Below the pieces are notes generated by a model that saw only the letters and a list, made by a program, of their open reading frames with translations, was not told where the DNA came from and ran no database searches. Positions 1 to 9,631 of a stretch of 20,125 bases of DNA are shown in pieces. The stretch is from contig DAOUDG010000009.1 of NCBI GenBank assembly GCA_034431435.1, forward strand, positions 1-20,125, in the 5' to 3' direction. The translations under genes and the position numbers were made by a program. Origin of the DNA: JAHCIE01 sp034431435 (GTDB taxonomy: Bacteria > Chloroflexota > Anaerolineae > Epilineales > JAHCIE01). Each line of letters begins with the position of its first letter. The first letter of the stretch is position 1.

Positions 1-73
1 CCCGGCCGTTAAGCCCGCCAGCCCTGATGATACTGCCTGGGTAACTGGGTGGGAAAGTAAGGCGTTGCCAAGC
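1..73 (+). rRNA. rrf: 5S ribosomal RNA, 3' part (5' end outside window)
   Basis: The first bases carry the conserved loop B/C block CGGCCGTTAAGCCCGCCAGC at 3-22, then a GATGATACTG loop E block and GTGGGAAAGTA, in the order and spacing of the 3' two-thirds of bacterial 5S rRNA. The gene reads on the plus strand and its 5' third lies left of the window. The 3' end near base 73 (TGCCAAGC) is estimated by similarity to the usual TGCCAGGC ending. It is the last gene of an rRNA operon or a stand-alone 5S gene, closed by the hairpin at 88-117. Confidence 0.88.
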
Positions 74-87
74 AGCTGCTCTCATTG

Positions 88-117
88 GGCGCCGCTTCCT
101 CCACGGGAAGCGGCGCC
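88..117 (+). terminator. Terminator-like hairpin after 5S rRNA
   Basis: A perfect 12-bp stem (GGCGCCGCTTCC at 88-99 pairs with 106-117) closes a 6-nt loop. It sits 15 bases after the 5S end and 17 bases before the stop codon of the convergent maf gene, so it can serve both directions. Neither side has a clear T-run (TTCGTGTG on plus), so termination would depend on stem strength. Confidence 0.7.
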
Positions 118-133
118 TTCGTGTGCCCTACCC

Positions 134-760
134 CTACAGCATCTCTAGCGACACGACGCACACGCGAGGCGGATCGCAGCCGTCGATAGGGCTGGGCGGC
201 ACGTCAACGCCTGCCTGCATGAGCAGTCGCCGCACGGCGCATAGGGGCAGGCCGACGACGTTGGCGTAGCAGCCGTGGAGCGCGGCGACGGGCTGGAACT
301 CGGCATGCTGGATGGCGTAGGCGCCCGCCTTGTCCAGGGGATCGCCAGAGGCGACGTAGGTCCTGATCTCGGCGTCGGAGTAGGGGCGCATCGTTACCTG
401 GCTGGCGACCACATCTTCCCACACCTGCCCGCTACACGCCACTGCCACGCCGGTGTAGACCTCGTGGGGCGCCCCCCGCAGCGCGCGCAGCATCCGCGCC
501 GCGTCGTCGTCGTCAACGGGCTTGCCCAGCACGTCGTCGCCCAACGCAACGACTGTATCGGCGGCGATCACGATCGCCGTCGGCTCACGCCGGGTGATGG
601 TCTTAGCCTTCAGCCGGGCCAGGCGGCGGGCCAGCGCGCCCGGCGTCTCACCAGGTAGCGAGGCCTCGTCCACGTCGGGCGCGGCCAGCGTGAAGGGAAT
701 GCCCAGCATGGCGAGCAAGTCGCGACGGCGGGGGGAGGTGGAGGCCAGGATCAGGTGCAT
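134..760 (-). CDS. maf: Maf-family nucleoside triphosphate pyrophosphatase (YhdE-like)
   Basis: The 208-aa protein hydrolyses non-canonical or pyrimidine NTPs to NMP plus PPi in the cytoplasm; the YhdE branch acts on dTTP/UTP and modified relatives. Visible motifs are the N-terminal STSPRRRDLL (residues 7-16), ADTVV around Asp68, GKP at 79-81 followed by the A..ML..L.G..H.VYTGVAV block, PLDKAGAYAIQ, and the C-terminal VVGLPL. LDKAGAY favours the YhdE over the YceF type. The frame is open further upstream, but the canonical Maf start is the Met before HLILAST, which gives a normal family length. There is no convincing Shine-Dalgarno sequence, and the -10 box lies only about 10 bases before the ATG, so the mRNA may be nearly leaderless. 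It converges on the 5S gene and diverges from the ABC exporter operon. Confidence 0.92.
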   Translation of the reverse strand: MHLILASTSPRRRDLLAMLGIPFTLAAPDVDEASLPGETPGALARRLARLKAKTITRREPTAIVIAADTVVALGDDVLGKPVDDDDAARMLRALRGAPHEVYTGVAVACSGQVWEDVVASQVTMRPYSDAEIRTYVASGDPLDKAGAYAIQHAEFQPVAALHGCYANVVGLPLCAVRRLLMQAGVDVPPSPIDGCDPPRVCVVSLEML

Positions 761-769
761 CACGCCCCC

Positions 770-797
770 ATTATAGCATATACCCTCACCGCGTCGA
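770..797 (-). promoter_or_regulatory. Candidate maf promoter
   Basis: On the minus strand TCGACG (792-797) and a perfect TATAAT (770-775) are separated by 16 bp. Transcription would begin around base 763, about 3 nt before the maf ATG, implying a leaderless or nearly leaderless transcript. The -10 is perfect; the -35 matches 4 of 6 positions. Confidence 0.55.
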
Positions 798-852
798 GGC
801 ATTGCCCTGGCATGTCCACCGGATGGATGACCATTCCCCACCAAATGGCTAG

Positions 853-881
853 TTGACACCCGCCGCCGATGGGCGTATTAT
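853..881 (+). promoter_or_regulatory. Strong sigma70-type promoter of the ABC exporter operon
   Basis: A perfect TTGACA (853-858), a 17-bp spacer and TATTAT (876-881, one mismatch to consensus) lie 45 bp before the first exporter ATG. The expected start near 888 gives a leader of roughly 40 nt containing the GAGG ribosome binding site at 917-920. No operator-like palindrome overlaps it, so expression may be constitutive. Confidence 0.8.
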
Positions 882-926
882 TTAGCCTATCAAAGTATTT
901 CCCCGGACTCTGCTATGAGGTAGCCT

Positions 927-2738
927 ATGGAATCCTTGCGGCGCGCGCTTACCTATCTGAAGCCCTACTGGCGTATCACGGTGGGCGCGTTTGTCAGCCT
1001 CCTCGTTGTGACCGCGTCTGGCCTGGTCACGCCACTCCTCATCCAGCGCATCATCAACCAGGGCATCAGTCAACAGAACGTAGCCCTCATTGCTGGTCTC
1101 ACCCTGGCTATCCTGGCGGTGGCGGTAGTGCGAGGCTTGTTCACCTTTACCCAGAGCTACTGGAGCGAGACGGCCAGTCAGGGCGCGGCCTTCGAAATGC
1201 GCAATGCCCTCTATGACAAGTTGCAGCGGCTGAGCTTCAGCTACCACGACCGGGCGCAGACGGGGCAACTGATGACCCGCGCGACGAACGACATCGAGTT
1301 GGTGCGGCAATTCACCGGTCTGGGCCTGATTCAACTCATCAGCTCGCTGCTCATGTTCGTCGGCACCGCGATCATCCTACTGTGGATGAACTGGCAGCTG
1401 GCCATCGCAGCGCTGGCCGTGATGCCGTTGACCTTCCTGGTCATCTTTCGCTTCGTAGGCCAGGTTCAGCCCCTGTTCAAGCAGGTGCAGGAGCGGCTGG
1501 GCGGCCTGAACACCATCCTGCAAGAGAACCTGTCGGGCGTGCGCGTCGTCAAGGCCTTCGCCCACGAGCCTTACGAGTGGCAACGCTTCGATGCGGCCAA
1601 CCAGACGCTCTATAGCATCAACGTCCAGGCAGCGCGGGCTTTCGCCTTTAACCTGCCGCTCGTGTTCACGATGGCGGGTCTCGGCACGGTCATTGTCTGG
1701 TGGTATGGCGGCTTGCAGGCCATCGCGGGCGCGATGAACATCGGCGAGCTGGTGGCCTTCAACACCTACCTGGCGATGCTGCTGTTCCCTATCTTTGGCC
1801 TGGGTATGGTGTCGGCCCTCATCTCCCAGGCGAGCGCGGGCGCGGAGCGCATTTTCGAGATTCTCGACGCGCCTATCGAGGTGCACGACAAGCTGGGCGC
1901 GGTGGCCCTGCCACCCATCGAGGGGCGCGTCGCTTTCGACCACGTGTCGTTCCGCTACGCCGGCTCAACCCAGGACACGCTGACTGATGTCAGCTTCGCC
2001 GTCGAGCCGGGCAGGACGGTCGCCATTATGGGGCCGACGGGGGCGGGCAAGTCCAGCATCATCAACCTCATCCCCCGCTTCTACGACGCCAGCCAGGGCA
2101 CAGTTCTCGTAGACGGTCACGACGTCAAGGATGTTACCGTCGAGAGCCTGCGTTCCCAGATCGGCATCGTCCTCCAGGAGACGAATCTGTTCAGCGGCAC
2201 CCTGCGCGATAATATCGCCTTCGGTCGCCCCGATGCTTCGCTGGAGGATGTTATCGCGGCGGCGAGGGCGGCCAACGCCCAGGACTTCATCGAGGCGCTG
2301 CCCAACGGCTACGAGACCGTGGTGGGTGAGCGCGGCGTAGGCCTGAGCGGCGGCCAGAAGCAGCGCATTGCCATCGCCCGCGCCCTGCTCCTCGACCCGC
2401 GCATCCTGATCCTCGACGACTCTACGTCGAGCGTCGATGCCGAGACCGAGCATCGCATTCACCAGGCGCTAGACCGCCTGATGGAGGGGCGCACCAGCTT
2501 CGTGATTGCCCAGCGCATTAGCACCATCCGCCGCGCCGACCTCATTCTGGTTCTCGACCACGGGCGGCTGGTGGCGCAAGGAACCCACGTGAGTCTGCTA
2601 GAGGACAGCGAGGTGTATGCGGATATCTACTACTCCCAGTTCCATGGCGCGCAGGACAACCGTCTGTCGGATGCTGTGGCGGTGACGAACGGCCACGTGG
2701 TCGAGGTTGCGCCCGCCGGCGCCGGAAAGCGAGGGTAG
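927..2738 (+). CDS. ABC exporter half-transporter, subunit with degenerate ATP site
   Basis: This 603-aa type IV (ABCB-like) exporter half has an N-terminal six-helix membrane domain (about residues 1-310) and a C-terminal nucleotide-binding domain (about 335-580). Walker A is GPTGAGKSS (369-377), the signature is canonical LSGGQ (473-477), and Walker B is ILILDDS (493-499). The catalytic Glu after Walker B is Asp498, and the switch-loop His is Gln529 (IAQRISTI). Asp plus Gln at these two places is the hallmark of the non-catalytic subunit of heterodimeric exporters such as TM287, LmrC and BmrC. ATG at 927 has GAGG six bases upstream. It is the first gene of a two-gene operon with only 4 bp before its partner. 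The exported substrate (drug, lipid or peptide) cannot be told from sequence. Confidence 0.93.
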   Translation: MESLRRALTYLKPYWRITVGAFVSLLVVTASGLVTPLLIQRIINQGISQQNVALIAGLTLAILAVAVVRGLFTFTQSYWSETASQGAAFEMRNALYDKLQRLSFSYHDRAQTGQLMTRATNDIELVRQFTGLGLIQLISSLLMFVGTAIILLWMNWQLAIAALAVMPLTFLVIFRFVGQVQPLFKQVQERLGGLNTILQENLSGVRVVKAFAHEPYEWQRFDAANQTLYSINVQAARAFAFNLPLVFTMAGLGTVIVWWYGGLQAIAGAMNIGELVAFNTYLAMLLFPIFGLGMVSALISQASAGAERIFEILDAPIEVHDKLGAVALPPIEGRVAFDHVSFRYAGSTQDTLTDVSFAVEPGRTVAIMGPTGAGKSSIINLIPRFYDASQGTVLVDGHDVKDVTVESLRSQIGIVLQETNLFSGTLRDNIAFGRPDASLEDVIAAARAANAQDFIEALPNGYETVVGERGVGLSGGQKQRIAIARALLLDPRILILDDSTSSVDAETEHRIHQALDRLMEGRTSFVIAQRISTIRRADLILVLDHGRLVAQGTHVSLLEDSEVYADIYYSQFHGAQDNRLSDAVAVTNGHVVEVAPAGAGKRG

Positions 2739-2742
2739 CCGT

Positions 2743-4572
<1,830 letters not shown>

Positions 4573-4591
4573 GAGGTGGCGGGCTGAGGGT

Positions 4592-4638
4592 TGACAGCAA
4601 GAACGGGCGGCCTCGATGGTCGCCCGTTCTTGCTGTCA
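4592..4638. terminator. Bidirectional terminator hairpin between exporter and Ca2+-pump genes
   Basis: An 18-bp perfect stem (4592-4609 with 4621-4638) extends by three more pairs (one G.U) to leave a 5-nt TCGAT loop. It lies between the stop codons of two convergent genes (4572 plus, 4686 minus) and reads equally on both strands. It has no T-tract on either side. Confidence 0.8.
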
Positions 4639-4685
4639 GGGCCGGGCCTGACTGTGTGGGGTGAGTTGGCCTGGCCAGGCGATGC

Positions 4686-7379
4686 CTAACTCAGCGGCCC
4701 GAACCAGCCACGGCGCACCATCCACTTCGTCACTTCGAGCACGGGCAAGACGGTGAAAGCCAGCGTGACCACGATCACCCAATCCATCGTGGGCAGGCTG
4801 AACGTGCTAAAGGGTTGGTGCAGGAAGGGTAGATAAATGATGAGAGCCAGCAGCAGTAGCTCCCACGTAATGGCCAGGTTCAGCCACTTGTTGGCGAAGG
4901 GGTGATGCAGTACCGACCGACGGTCCGAGCGGTAGTTGTACGCCTTGAAGAACTGGATCAAAATCAGCGACACGAAGGTCATCGTGACGGCCTCCTGGTG
5001 GCTGCGGCCTGAGTTCCAGGCCCAGATGAACAGGCTCAGGTTGACCAGGGTCGACCACAACCCACCGACGACCATCAGAACTACCACCGGGCGGGTGAAG
5101 ATGCCCTGGCGGGGATTGCGCGGCTTGCGTCGCATCAGGTCGTCTTCGGGGGGATCCACCGAGAGCGCCAGGGCGGGTAGCCCATCCGTCGCCAGGTTGA
5201 CGTACAGGATTTGCACCGCTGTCAGTGGCAGAGGCAAGCCCAGCAGCGTCGCTCCCGCCATCAGTCCGATCTCGCCGATGTTGGACGATAGCAGATACAT
5301 CAGGTACTTCTTGATGTTGCCGAAGATGCCGCGCCCCTCCTCCACCGCCGCCACAATCGAGGCGAAGTTGTCGTCGGTGAGCATCATGGCCGCTGCTTCT
5401 TTGGTGACGTCGGTGCCCGTGATGCCCATGGCGATGCCGATGTCGGCCTTCTTGAGGGCGGGCGCATCGTTGACGCCGTCGCCGGTCATGGCGGCCACGT
5501 GGCCCTTCGCCTGCAAGGCTGTTACCACGCGCAGCTTGTGGGCCGGGGAGACGCGGGCGTAGACCTCGATGTCCTCCACCTGGCGCTCGAACTCCGCCTC
5601 GTCCATCGCCTCCAGGTCGGCGCCAGTCAGGATGCGGCCCGCCTTGAGCAGGCCCAACTCGCCGGCCACGGCCTGGGCTGTGAGCGGGTGGTCGCCCGTG
5701 ATCATGATGGGCTTGATGCCAGCCGCTTCGCACGTCTCGATGGCGGCCTTCGCCTCGGGCCGTGGTGGGTCGATCATGCCCATCAGCCCCAGGAAGGTCA
5801 TGCCCTGCTCAGCGCCCTCCAGCGTGGCTGTCGATTTGGACGCCACCGCCAGGACCCGGAGCGCCTCGCTGGCCATCTGGCGCGCGGTCGCCAGAATCGC
5901 TTCGCGTCCCGCCGCGTCCAGGGGTGTCTCGCCGGCCGCCGTCCACTGCCGCGTACACGCCGCGACGAGAATTTCCGGTGCGCCCTTCGAGTAAGCCACC
6001 GCGCCCGCTGGCTCCTGGTGGAGCGTGGTCATGCGCTTGGTCTCGGAGGTGAAGGGGATCTCATCGATGCGGGGGAATTCGGCGTCGAGGTGGGCCTTGC
6101 TGAGGCCAGCCTTGGCGGCGGCGACGACGAGCGCACCCTCCGTGGGGTCGCCGTGCACAGTCCAGCGACCATCGCCCTCGCTGCGCACGATGTGGGCGTC
6201 GGAGGCCAGAGTCGCCGCCACCAGCAGCCGCCGCAGCGCGTCGCTGGGCGGAATCGACTCGCCCGCGCGCCAGAACTCGCCGCTCGGCTCGTAGCCGCTG
6301 CCTGAGACCTGAATCGTCTGGCCCTCGACGTAGATCTGGCGGACGGTCATCTCGTCTTTGGTCAGGGTGCCGGTCTTGTCGGAGCAGATGACGGAGGTGC
6401 TGCCGAGGGTCTCGACGGCCGCCAGTCGGCGCATCAGGGCGTGACGCTTGGCCATGCGCTGCACGCCGATGGCGAGGGAGATAGTGACGACAGCGGGCAG
6501 CGCCTCCGGCACGACGGCCACCGCGAGGGCGATGCCGAAGATGAGCATGTCGATGAAGGGCTGGCCGCGCAGTAGGCCCAGGGCCACGATGATCCCCACC
6601 ACCACGAACGCCGCCCGCGCCAGGAGATGCCCCACCCGGTCCAGGTTCTCCTGGAGGGGGGTCTTGGTCGCCTCGACGGTTTGCAGCAGTTGGGCGATCT
6701 TGCCGAACTCGGTGCCCATGCCGGTCGCCACGACGGCCCCCCGGCCCCGCCCGAACGTGGCGGCGGTGCCGGCGTAGGCCATGTTCGTGCGGTCACCCAG
6801 CGCCAGGTCGGGGCTGCCAAGCGGGGCGATTTTCTTCTCGACGGGGACCGACTCGCCGGTGAGGGCGGCCTCCTCGATCTGGAGATTGACTGCCTCGGTC
6901 AGCCGCACATCGGCGGGGATGCGGTCACCGGTGTGCAAGAGAATCACATCACCCGGCACGAGATCCCGCGCGGCGATCTCCTCCTCCTGCCCGTCGCGGA
7001 GCGCGGTGGCGGTGGGCGCGGCCATCTGGCGCAACGTTTCGATGGCTCGCTCGGCGCGATACTCCTGGGCGAAGCCCAGCAGTACGGCGAATAATACAAT
7101 GACCGCGATGGCGATGGCTTCTATCTCGTGGCCCAGCAGGGCGGACAGGGCCGTCGCCACGAGGAGAATGATAATCAAGACGTTCTTGAACTGCTCGAGG
7201 AGCAGCGACCACGGCGAGATACGCTGGGCCGCCTGCAACTCGTTCGGGCCGTACTCAGCCAGGCGGAGCGTGGCCTCGGCGCTCGTCAGTCCATCGGGTG
7301 TCGACCGTAGGCGGGAATAGACGGTGTCGAGGGGTAGGGTGTGCCACGCGGGGGTGGACTCCGTCGCGGATGGTTGCAT
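4686..7379 (-). CDS. P-type Ca2+-transporting ATPase (type II), probably one ion site
   Basis: This 897-aa cation pump has the full P-type architecture. The actuator loop is TGES (174-177). Transmembrane helix 4 carries PEALP with Glu292, and the phosphorylated aspartate is Asp334 in CSDKTGTLT. The hinge is TGDGVND (Asp634, Asp638). Helix 5 has NIGEI (Asn700, Glu703) and helix 6 NLATDGLP (Asn728, Thr731, Asp732). These map one-to-one on SERCA Glu309, Asn768, Glu771, Asn796, Thr799 and Asp800, so Ca2+ is the best guess, with Mn2+ possible. The position of SERCA Glu908 is Gln809 (LIQFFKAYN), as in plasma-membrane Ca2+ pumps that carry one ion per cycle. ATG is preceded by a GGGGG stretch. It is a single gene with its own promoter at 7472-7500. 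Confidence 0.93.
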   Translation of the reverse strand: MQPSATESTPAWHTLPLDTVYSRLRSTPDGLTSAEATLRLAEYGPNELQAAQRISPWSLLLEQFKNVLIIILLVATALSALLGHEIEAIAIAVIVLFAVLLGFAQEYRAERAIETLRQMAAPTATALRDGQEEEIAARDLVPGDVILLHTGDRIPADVRLTEAVNLQIEEAALTGESVPVEKKIAPLGSPDLALGDRTNMAYAGTAATFGRGRGAVVATGMGTEFGKIAQLLQTVEATKTPLQENLDRVGHLLARAAFVVVGIIVALGLLRGQPFIDMLIFGIALAVAVVPEALPAVVTISLAIGVQRMAKRHALMRRLAAVETLGSTSVICSDKTGTLTKDEMTVRQIYVEGQTIQVSGSGYEPSGEFWRAGESIPPSDALRRLLVAATLASDAHIVRSEGDGRWTVHGDPTEGALVVAAAKAGLSKAHLDAEFPRIDEIPFTSETKRMTTLHQEPAGAVAYSKGAPEILVAACTRQWTAAGETPLDAAGREAILATARQMASEALRVLAVASKSTATLEGAEQGMTFLGLMGMIDPPRPEAKAAIETCEAAGIKPIMITGDHPLTAQAVAGELGLLKAGRILTGADLEAMDEAEFERQVEDIEVYARVSPAHKLRVVTALQAKGHVAAMTGDGVNDAPALKKADIGIAMGITGTDVTKEAAAMMLTDDNFASIVAAVEEGRGIFGNIKKYLMYLLSSNIGEIGLMAGATLLGLPLPLTAVQILYVNLATDGLPALALSVDPPEDDLMRRKPRNPRQGIFTRPVVVLMVVGGLWSTLVNLSLFIWAWNSGRSHQEAVTMTFVSLILIQFFKAYNYRSDRRSVLHHPFANKWLNLAITWELLLLALIIYLPFLHQPFSTFSLPTMDWVIVVTLAFTVLPVLEVTKWMVRRGWFGPLS

Positions 7380-7471
7380 AGCTGCCCCCTGTTCGCCGGG
7401 GGCGTTGTCGGCAAGGCCCTCGGCTCCGGGTGATTGGCTCGTGGGCCACCTCGCTGCTCTCTCTGCCCCGG

Positions 7472-7500
7472 ATGATACGCCGCCCCAGGGCCGTGGTCAA
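7472..7500 (-). promoter_or_regulatory. Promoter of the P-type ATPase gene
   Basis: On the minus strand TTGACC (7495-7500), a 17-bp spacer and TATCAT (7472-7477) form a near-consensus sigma70 promoter, each box one mismatch from ideal. Transcription from about 7465 gives a leader of roughly 85 nt before the ATG at 7379. Confidence 0.72.
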
Positions 7501-7545
7501 GTCGCCGCGCGCTCTCGTGTCCTCGCGCCTGGGTCGCAATAACGA

Positions 7546-7580
7546 GGGTTGGGGGGCCGAAGGGGGCAGGCCACGGGGGG
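7546..7580 (+). other. G-run cluster, candidate G-quadruplex upstream of RNase J
   Basis: Four plus-strand runs of three to six G (7546-7548, 7551-7556, 7562-7566, 7575-7580) are separated by 2, 5 and 8 bases. A fifth run lies at 7598-7603. This arrangement can fold into a three-tetrad G-quadruplex on the plus strand. It lies in the divergent intergenic region 7380-7779, where I found no clear promoter for the RNase J gene. High local GC alone could produce it. Confidence 0.3.
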
Positions 7581-7663
7581 CCGCCCCTGCCGGATGGTGG
7601 GGGCGGCGATGGTTGTGCGGCTCGACGTAAGATACCGGGCGGAGCTGAGTCTAAGGGATGACT

Positions 7664-7732
7664 ATGAACGTAGCACTGGGTTTCGGGCACAGCGGGCGAC
7701 GTAGGGTCGGCCCGCCTTTTCTTTTGCCCTGA
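7664..7732 (+). CDS. Possible 22-residue leader peptide upstream of RNase J
   Basis: ATG at 7664 with AAGGG at 7653-7657 (six-base spacing) opens a 22-codon frame ending at a TGA 47 bp before the RNase J start. The peptide contains an Arg-Arg-Arg run and a Pro-Pro near its end, and the reading frame runs through the terminator-like hairpin at 7692-7725. That arrangement is typical of attenuation leaders, but the frame is short and may be chance. An in-frame ATG also lies at 7658. Confidence 0.22.
   Translation: MNVALGFGHSGRRRVGPPFLLP
7692..7725 (+). terminator. Terminator/attenuator-like hairpin in the RNase J leader
   Basis: GCGGGC (7692-7697) pairs with GCCCGC (7710-7715) around a 12-nt loop, and is followed by a pyrimidine run with eight T in nine bases (CTTTTCTTTT, 7716-7725). 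It is the only hairpin in the window with a genuine T-tract. It sits 54 bp before the RNase J ATG on the same strand, so it would act as an attenuator unless an unseen upstream gene ends there. Confidence 0.45.
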
Positions 7733-7741
7733 CCCTTATCC

Positions 7742-7775
7742 CCGTCTGGAGAAGACGGCGAAGGAGTTTCAGGAG
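7742..7775 (+). promoter_or_regulatory. Small hairpin and ribosome binding site before RNase J
   Basis: CCGTCT (7742-7747) pairs with AGACGG (7753-7758) over a 5-nt loop. Two Shine-Dalgarno sequences follow: AAGGAG at 7761-7766, which is too far away, and AGGAG at 7771-7775, four bases before the ATG at 7780. The nearer one most likely sets the start. Confidence 0.45.
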
Positions 7776-7779
7776 TAAT

Positions 7780-9453
7780 ATGGCTTCGAAGAACAAGAAC
7801 GGTCGTAAGCACGAGACGGATGTCAAGATCATTCCCCTGGGCGGCCTGGGGGAAATCGGCAAGAACATGACCGCGCTTCAGTCGGGCCGCGATATCCTGG
7901 TCATCGACTGCGGGGGCATGTTTCCCGACCCTGAGCATCTGGGTGTGGACTTGCTCATCCCCGATTACAAGTGGGTGGTCGAGAATCGAGATAACGTGGT
8001 CGGCATCCTGGTCACCCACGGCCATGAGGACCACATTGGCGCGCTGCCCTATTTCCTGGCCGAGGTCGATGCGCCCCTCTATGCCACGCCGCTGACGCGC
8101 GGCCTCATCGAGGTCAAGCTGAAGGAGGAAGGCGGCCTGGGCCACGTGCGCATGCAGACCATCGCGCCGCGCCAACCCTTCAAGGTCGGCCCCTTCAAGG
8201 TGGAGGCGTTCCACGTCAACCACTCCATTCCCGACGCGGTGGGCTTCGCCATCGATACGCCGGCCGGCCTCATCGTCCACACCGGCGACTTCAAGGTGGA
8301 TTACACACCCGTGGACGGCCAGCCGACCGACTTCGCCAAGCTGGTCGAACTGGGCGAGCGCGGCGTGCTGGCCTTGCTGTCCGATAGCACAGGAGCCGAG
8401 AACGTCGGCCCCACGCCGTCGGAGGCGGTGGTCGGCGCGACCTTCAATCGCCTGTTCGGCGAGATTCAAGGGCGTATCATCGTCGCCACCTTCGGCTCGC
8501 TTATCAGCCGCGCCCAGCAGGTCATCGACGCGGCGGCCATGCACGGGCGGGTGGTCATGCCGGCCGGCCGCAGCATGGTGGACAACATCGACATGGCCCT
8601 GGAACTGGGCTACCTGCGCGACCCGGCGGCCGTGCTGCGCAGCCTGAGCGAGCGCGCCACCATCCCTGCCGCGCGAACGGTCATCATCGCTACGGGTAGC
8701 CAGGGTGAGCCATCGTCGGCTCTGTCACGTATGGCCGACGGCCGCCACCGCGACATCGACATCGAGCCGGGGGATACGGTCATCTTCTCGTCGCACCCCA
8801 TCCCAGGCAACGAGCAGGCGGTGGCGACGACCATCAACAAGCTGTTCGAGAAGGGTGCGAACGTCATCTACGGTTCCCACGCCCAGGTCCACGTGTCGGG
8901 CCATGGGGCGCAGGACGACCAGAAGATGATGCTGAATCTGGTGCGGCCGAAGTTCTTCGTGCCCATCCACGGCGAGGCGCGCCACCTGGTGCTGCACGCG
9001 CGTCACGCGGAGAGCATGGGTGTTGCCCGCGATAACATTGTCATCGCCCGCAACGGCCACGTCATTCAGGTTACGCCGGACAGCATCCGCGTCGTGGACG
9101 AGATGCCCTCGACGGTGGTGTTCGTGGACGGCAATGGCGTCGGCGATGTGGGACCGGCCGTCATGCGCGACCGGCAGATCATCGGCAGCGAAGGCTTCGT
9201 GGTTGCCGTCATCCACGTGGATGGGGCGAACGGCAAGCTGATCAACGACCCGCAAATCGTCTCGCGCGGCTTTGTGTTCATGGGCGCGTCGGAGGATTTG
9301 ATGCGCGAGGCGAGCCACCGTGTGGCGGCTGCCCTTACCAAGAATGGCAAGGGGAACCACCGCGTCGAGACGACGAAGGACGTGCTGTCGCGCTACCTGT
9401 ACGAGGAGACGGGCCGCCGCCCGATGGTGCTGCCCGTGGTGGTGGAGCACTGA
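7780..9453 (+). CDS. rnj: Ribonuclease J (metallo-beta-lactamase/beta-CASP ribonuclease)
   Basis: RNase J has 5'-to-3' exoribonuclease and endoribonuclease activity in mRNA decay and rRNA maturation; it works in the cytoplasm as a dimer or tetramer. The 557-aa length matches Bacillus RNase J1. The zinc site is complete: HGHEDH (His80, His82, Asp84, His85), His148 in VNHSIPD, Asp170 in HTGDFK, and His397 in PIHGEARHL. The beta-CASP insertion (about 220-370) contains the GSQGEPSSALSRMADG block, followed by SHAQVHVSGHG. A C-terminal domain (about 460-557) is present. ATG is supported by AGGAG four bases upstream. It is transcribed alone, with a terminator-like hairpin both in its leader and after its stop codon. 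Confidence 0.96.
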   Translation: MASKNKNGRKHETDVKIIPLGGLGEIGKNMTALQSGRDILVIDCGGMFPDPEHLGVDLLIPDYKWVVENRDNVVGILVTHGHEDHIGALPYFLAEVDAPLYATPLTRGLIEVKLKEEGGLGHVRMQTIAPRQPFKVGPFKVEAFHVNHSIPDAVGFAIDTPAGLIVHTGDFKVDYTPVDGQPTDFAKLVELGERGVLALLSDSTGAENVGPTPSEAVVGATFNRLFGEIQGRIIVATFGSLISRAQQVIDAAAMHGRVVMPAGRSMVDNIDMALELGYLRDPAAVLRSLSERATIPAARTVIIATGSQGEPSSALSRMADGRHRDIDIEPGDTVIFSSHPIPGNEQAVATTINKLFEKGANVIYGSHAQVHVSGHGAQDDQKMMLNLVRPKFFVPIHGEARHLVLHARHAESMGVARDNIVIARNGHVIQVTPDSIRVVDEMPSTVVFVDGNGVGDVGPAVMRDRQIIGSEGFVVAVIHVDGANGKLINDPQIVSRGFVFMGASEDLMREASHRVAAALTKNGKGNHRVETTKDVLSRYLYEETGRRPMVLPVVVEH

Positions 9454-9533
9454 GGATCACCGACGGCTGACTACCCTGCCACTGGCAAGGACGAGCCGCG
9501 CCAGGTCTTCAATCAACACATAGGCCGCCAAGA

Positions 9534-9582
9534 CACGAAGCCACGAGGGGAAGACCCAGTCAGTCCCCCGCGTGGCTTCGTG
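9534..9582. terminator. Bidirectional terminator hairpin with CACGAAGCCACG arms
   Basis: CACGAAGCCACG at 9534-9545 pairs perfectly with 9571-9582. An inner GGGG/CCCC pairing (9547-9550 with 9565-9569) makes a longer interrupted stem. It separates the convergent RNase J (ends 9453) and DUF4446 (ends 9632) genes. The left arm contains a near-repeat of ACACGAAG / CCACGAGG, resembling short CACGAAG-type intergenic repeats seen in many environmental bacteria. Confidence 0.7.
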
Positions 9583-9631
9583 CTTTGTGCGCTGGATGGC
9601 TGTGACTCGTTCGATGGTCGATGGTTGGTGG

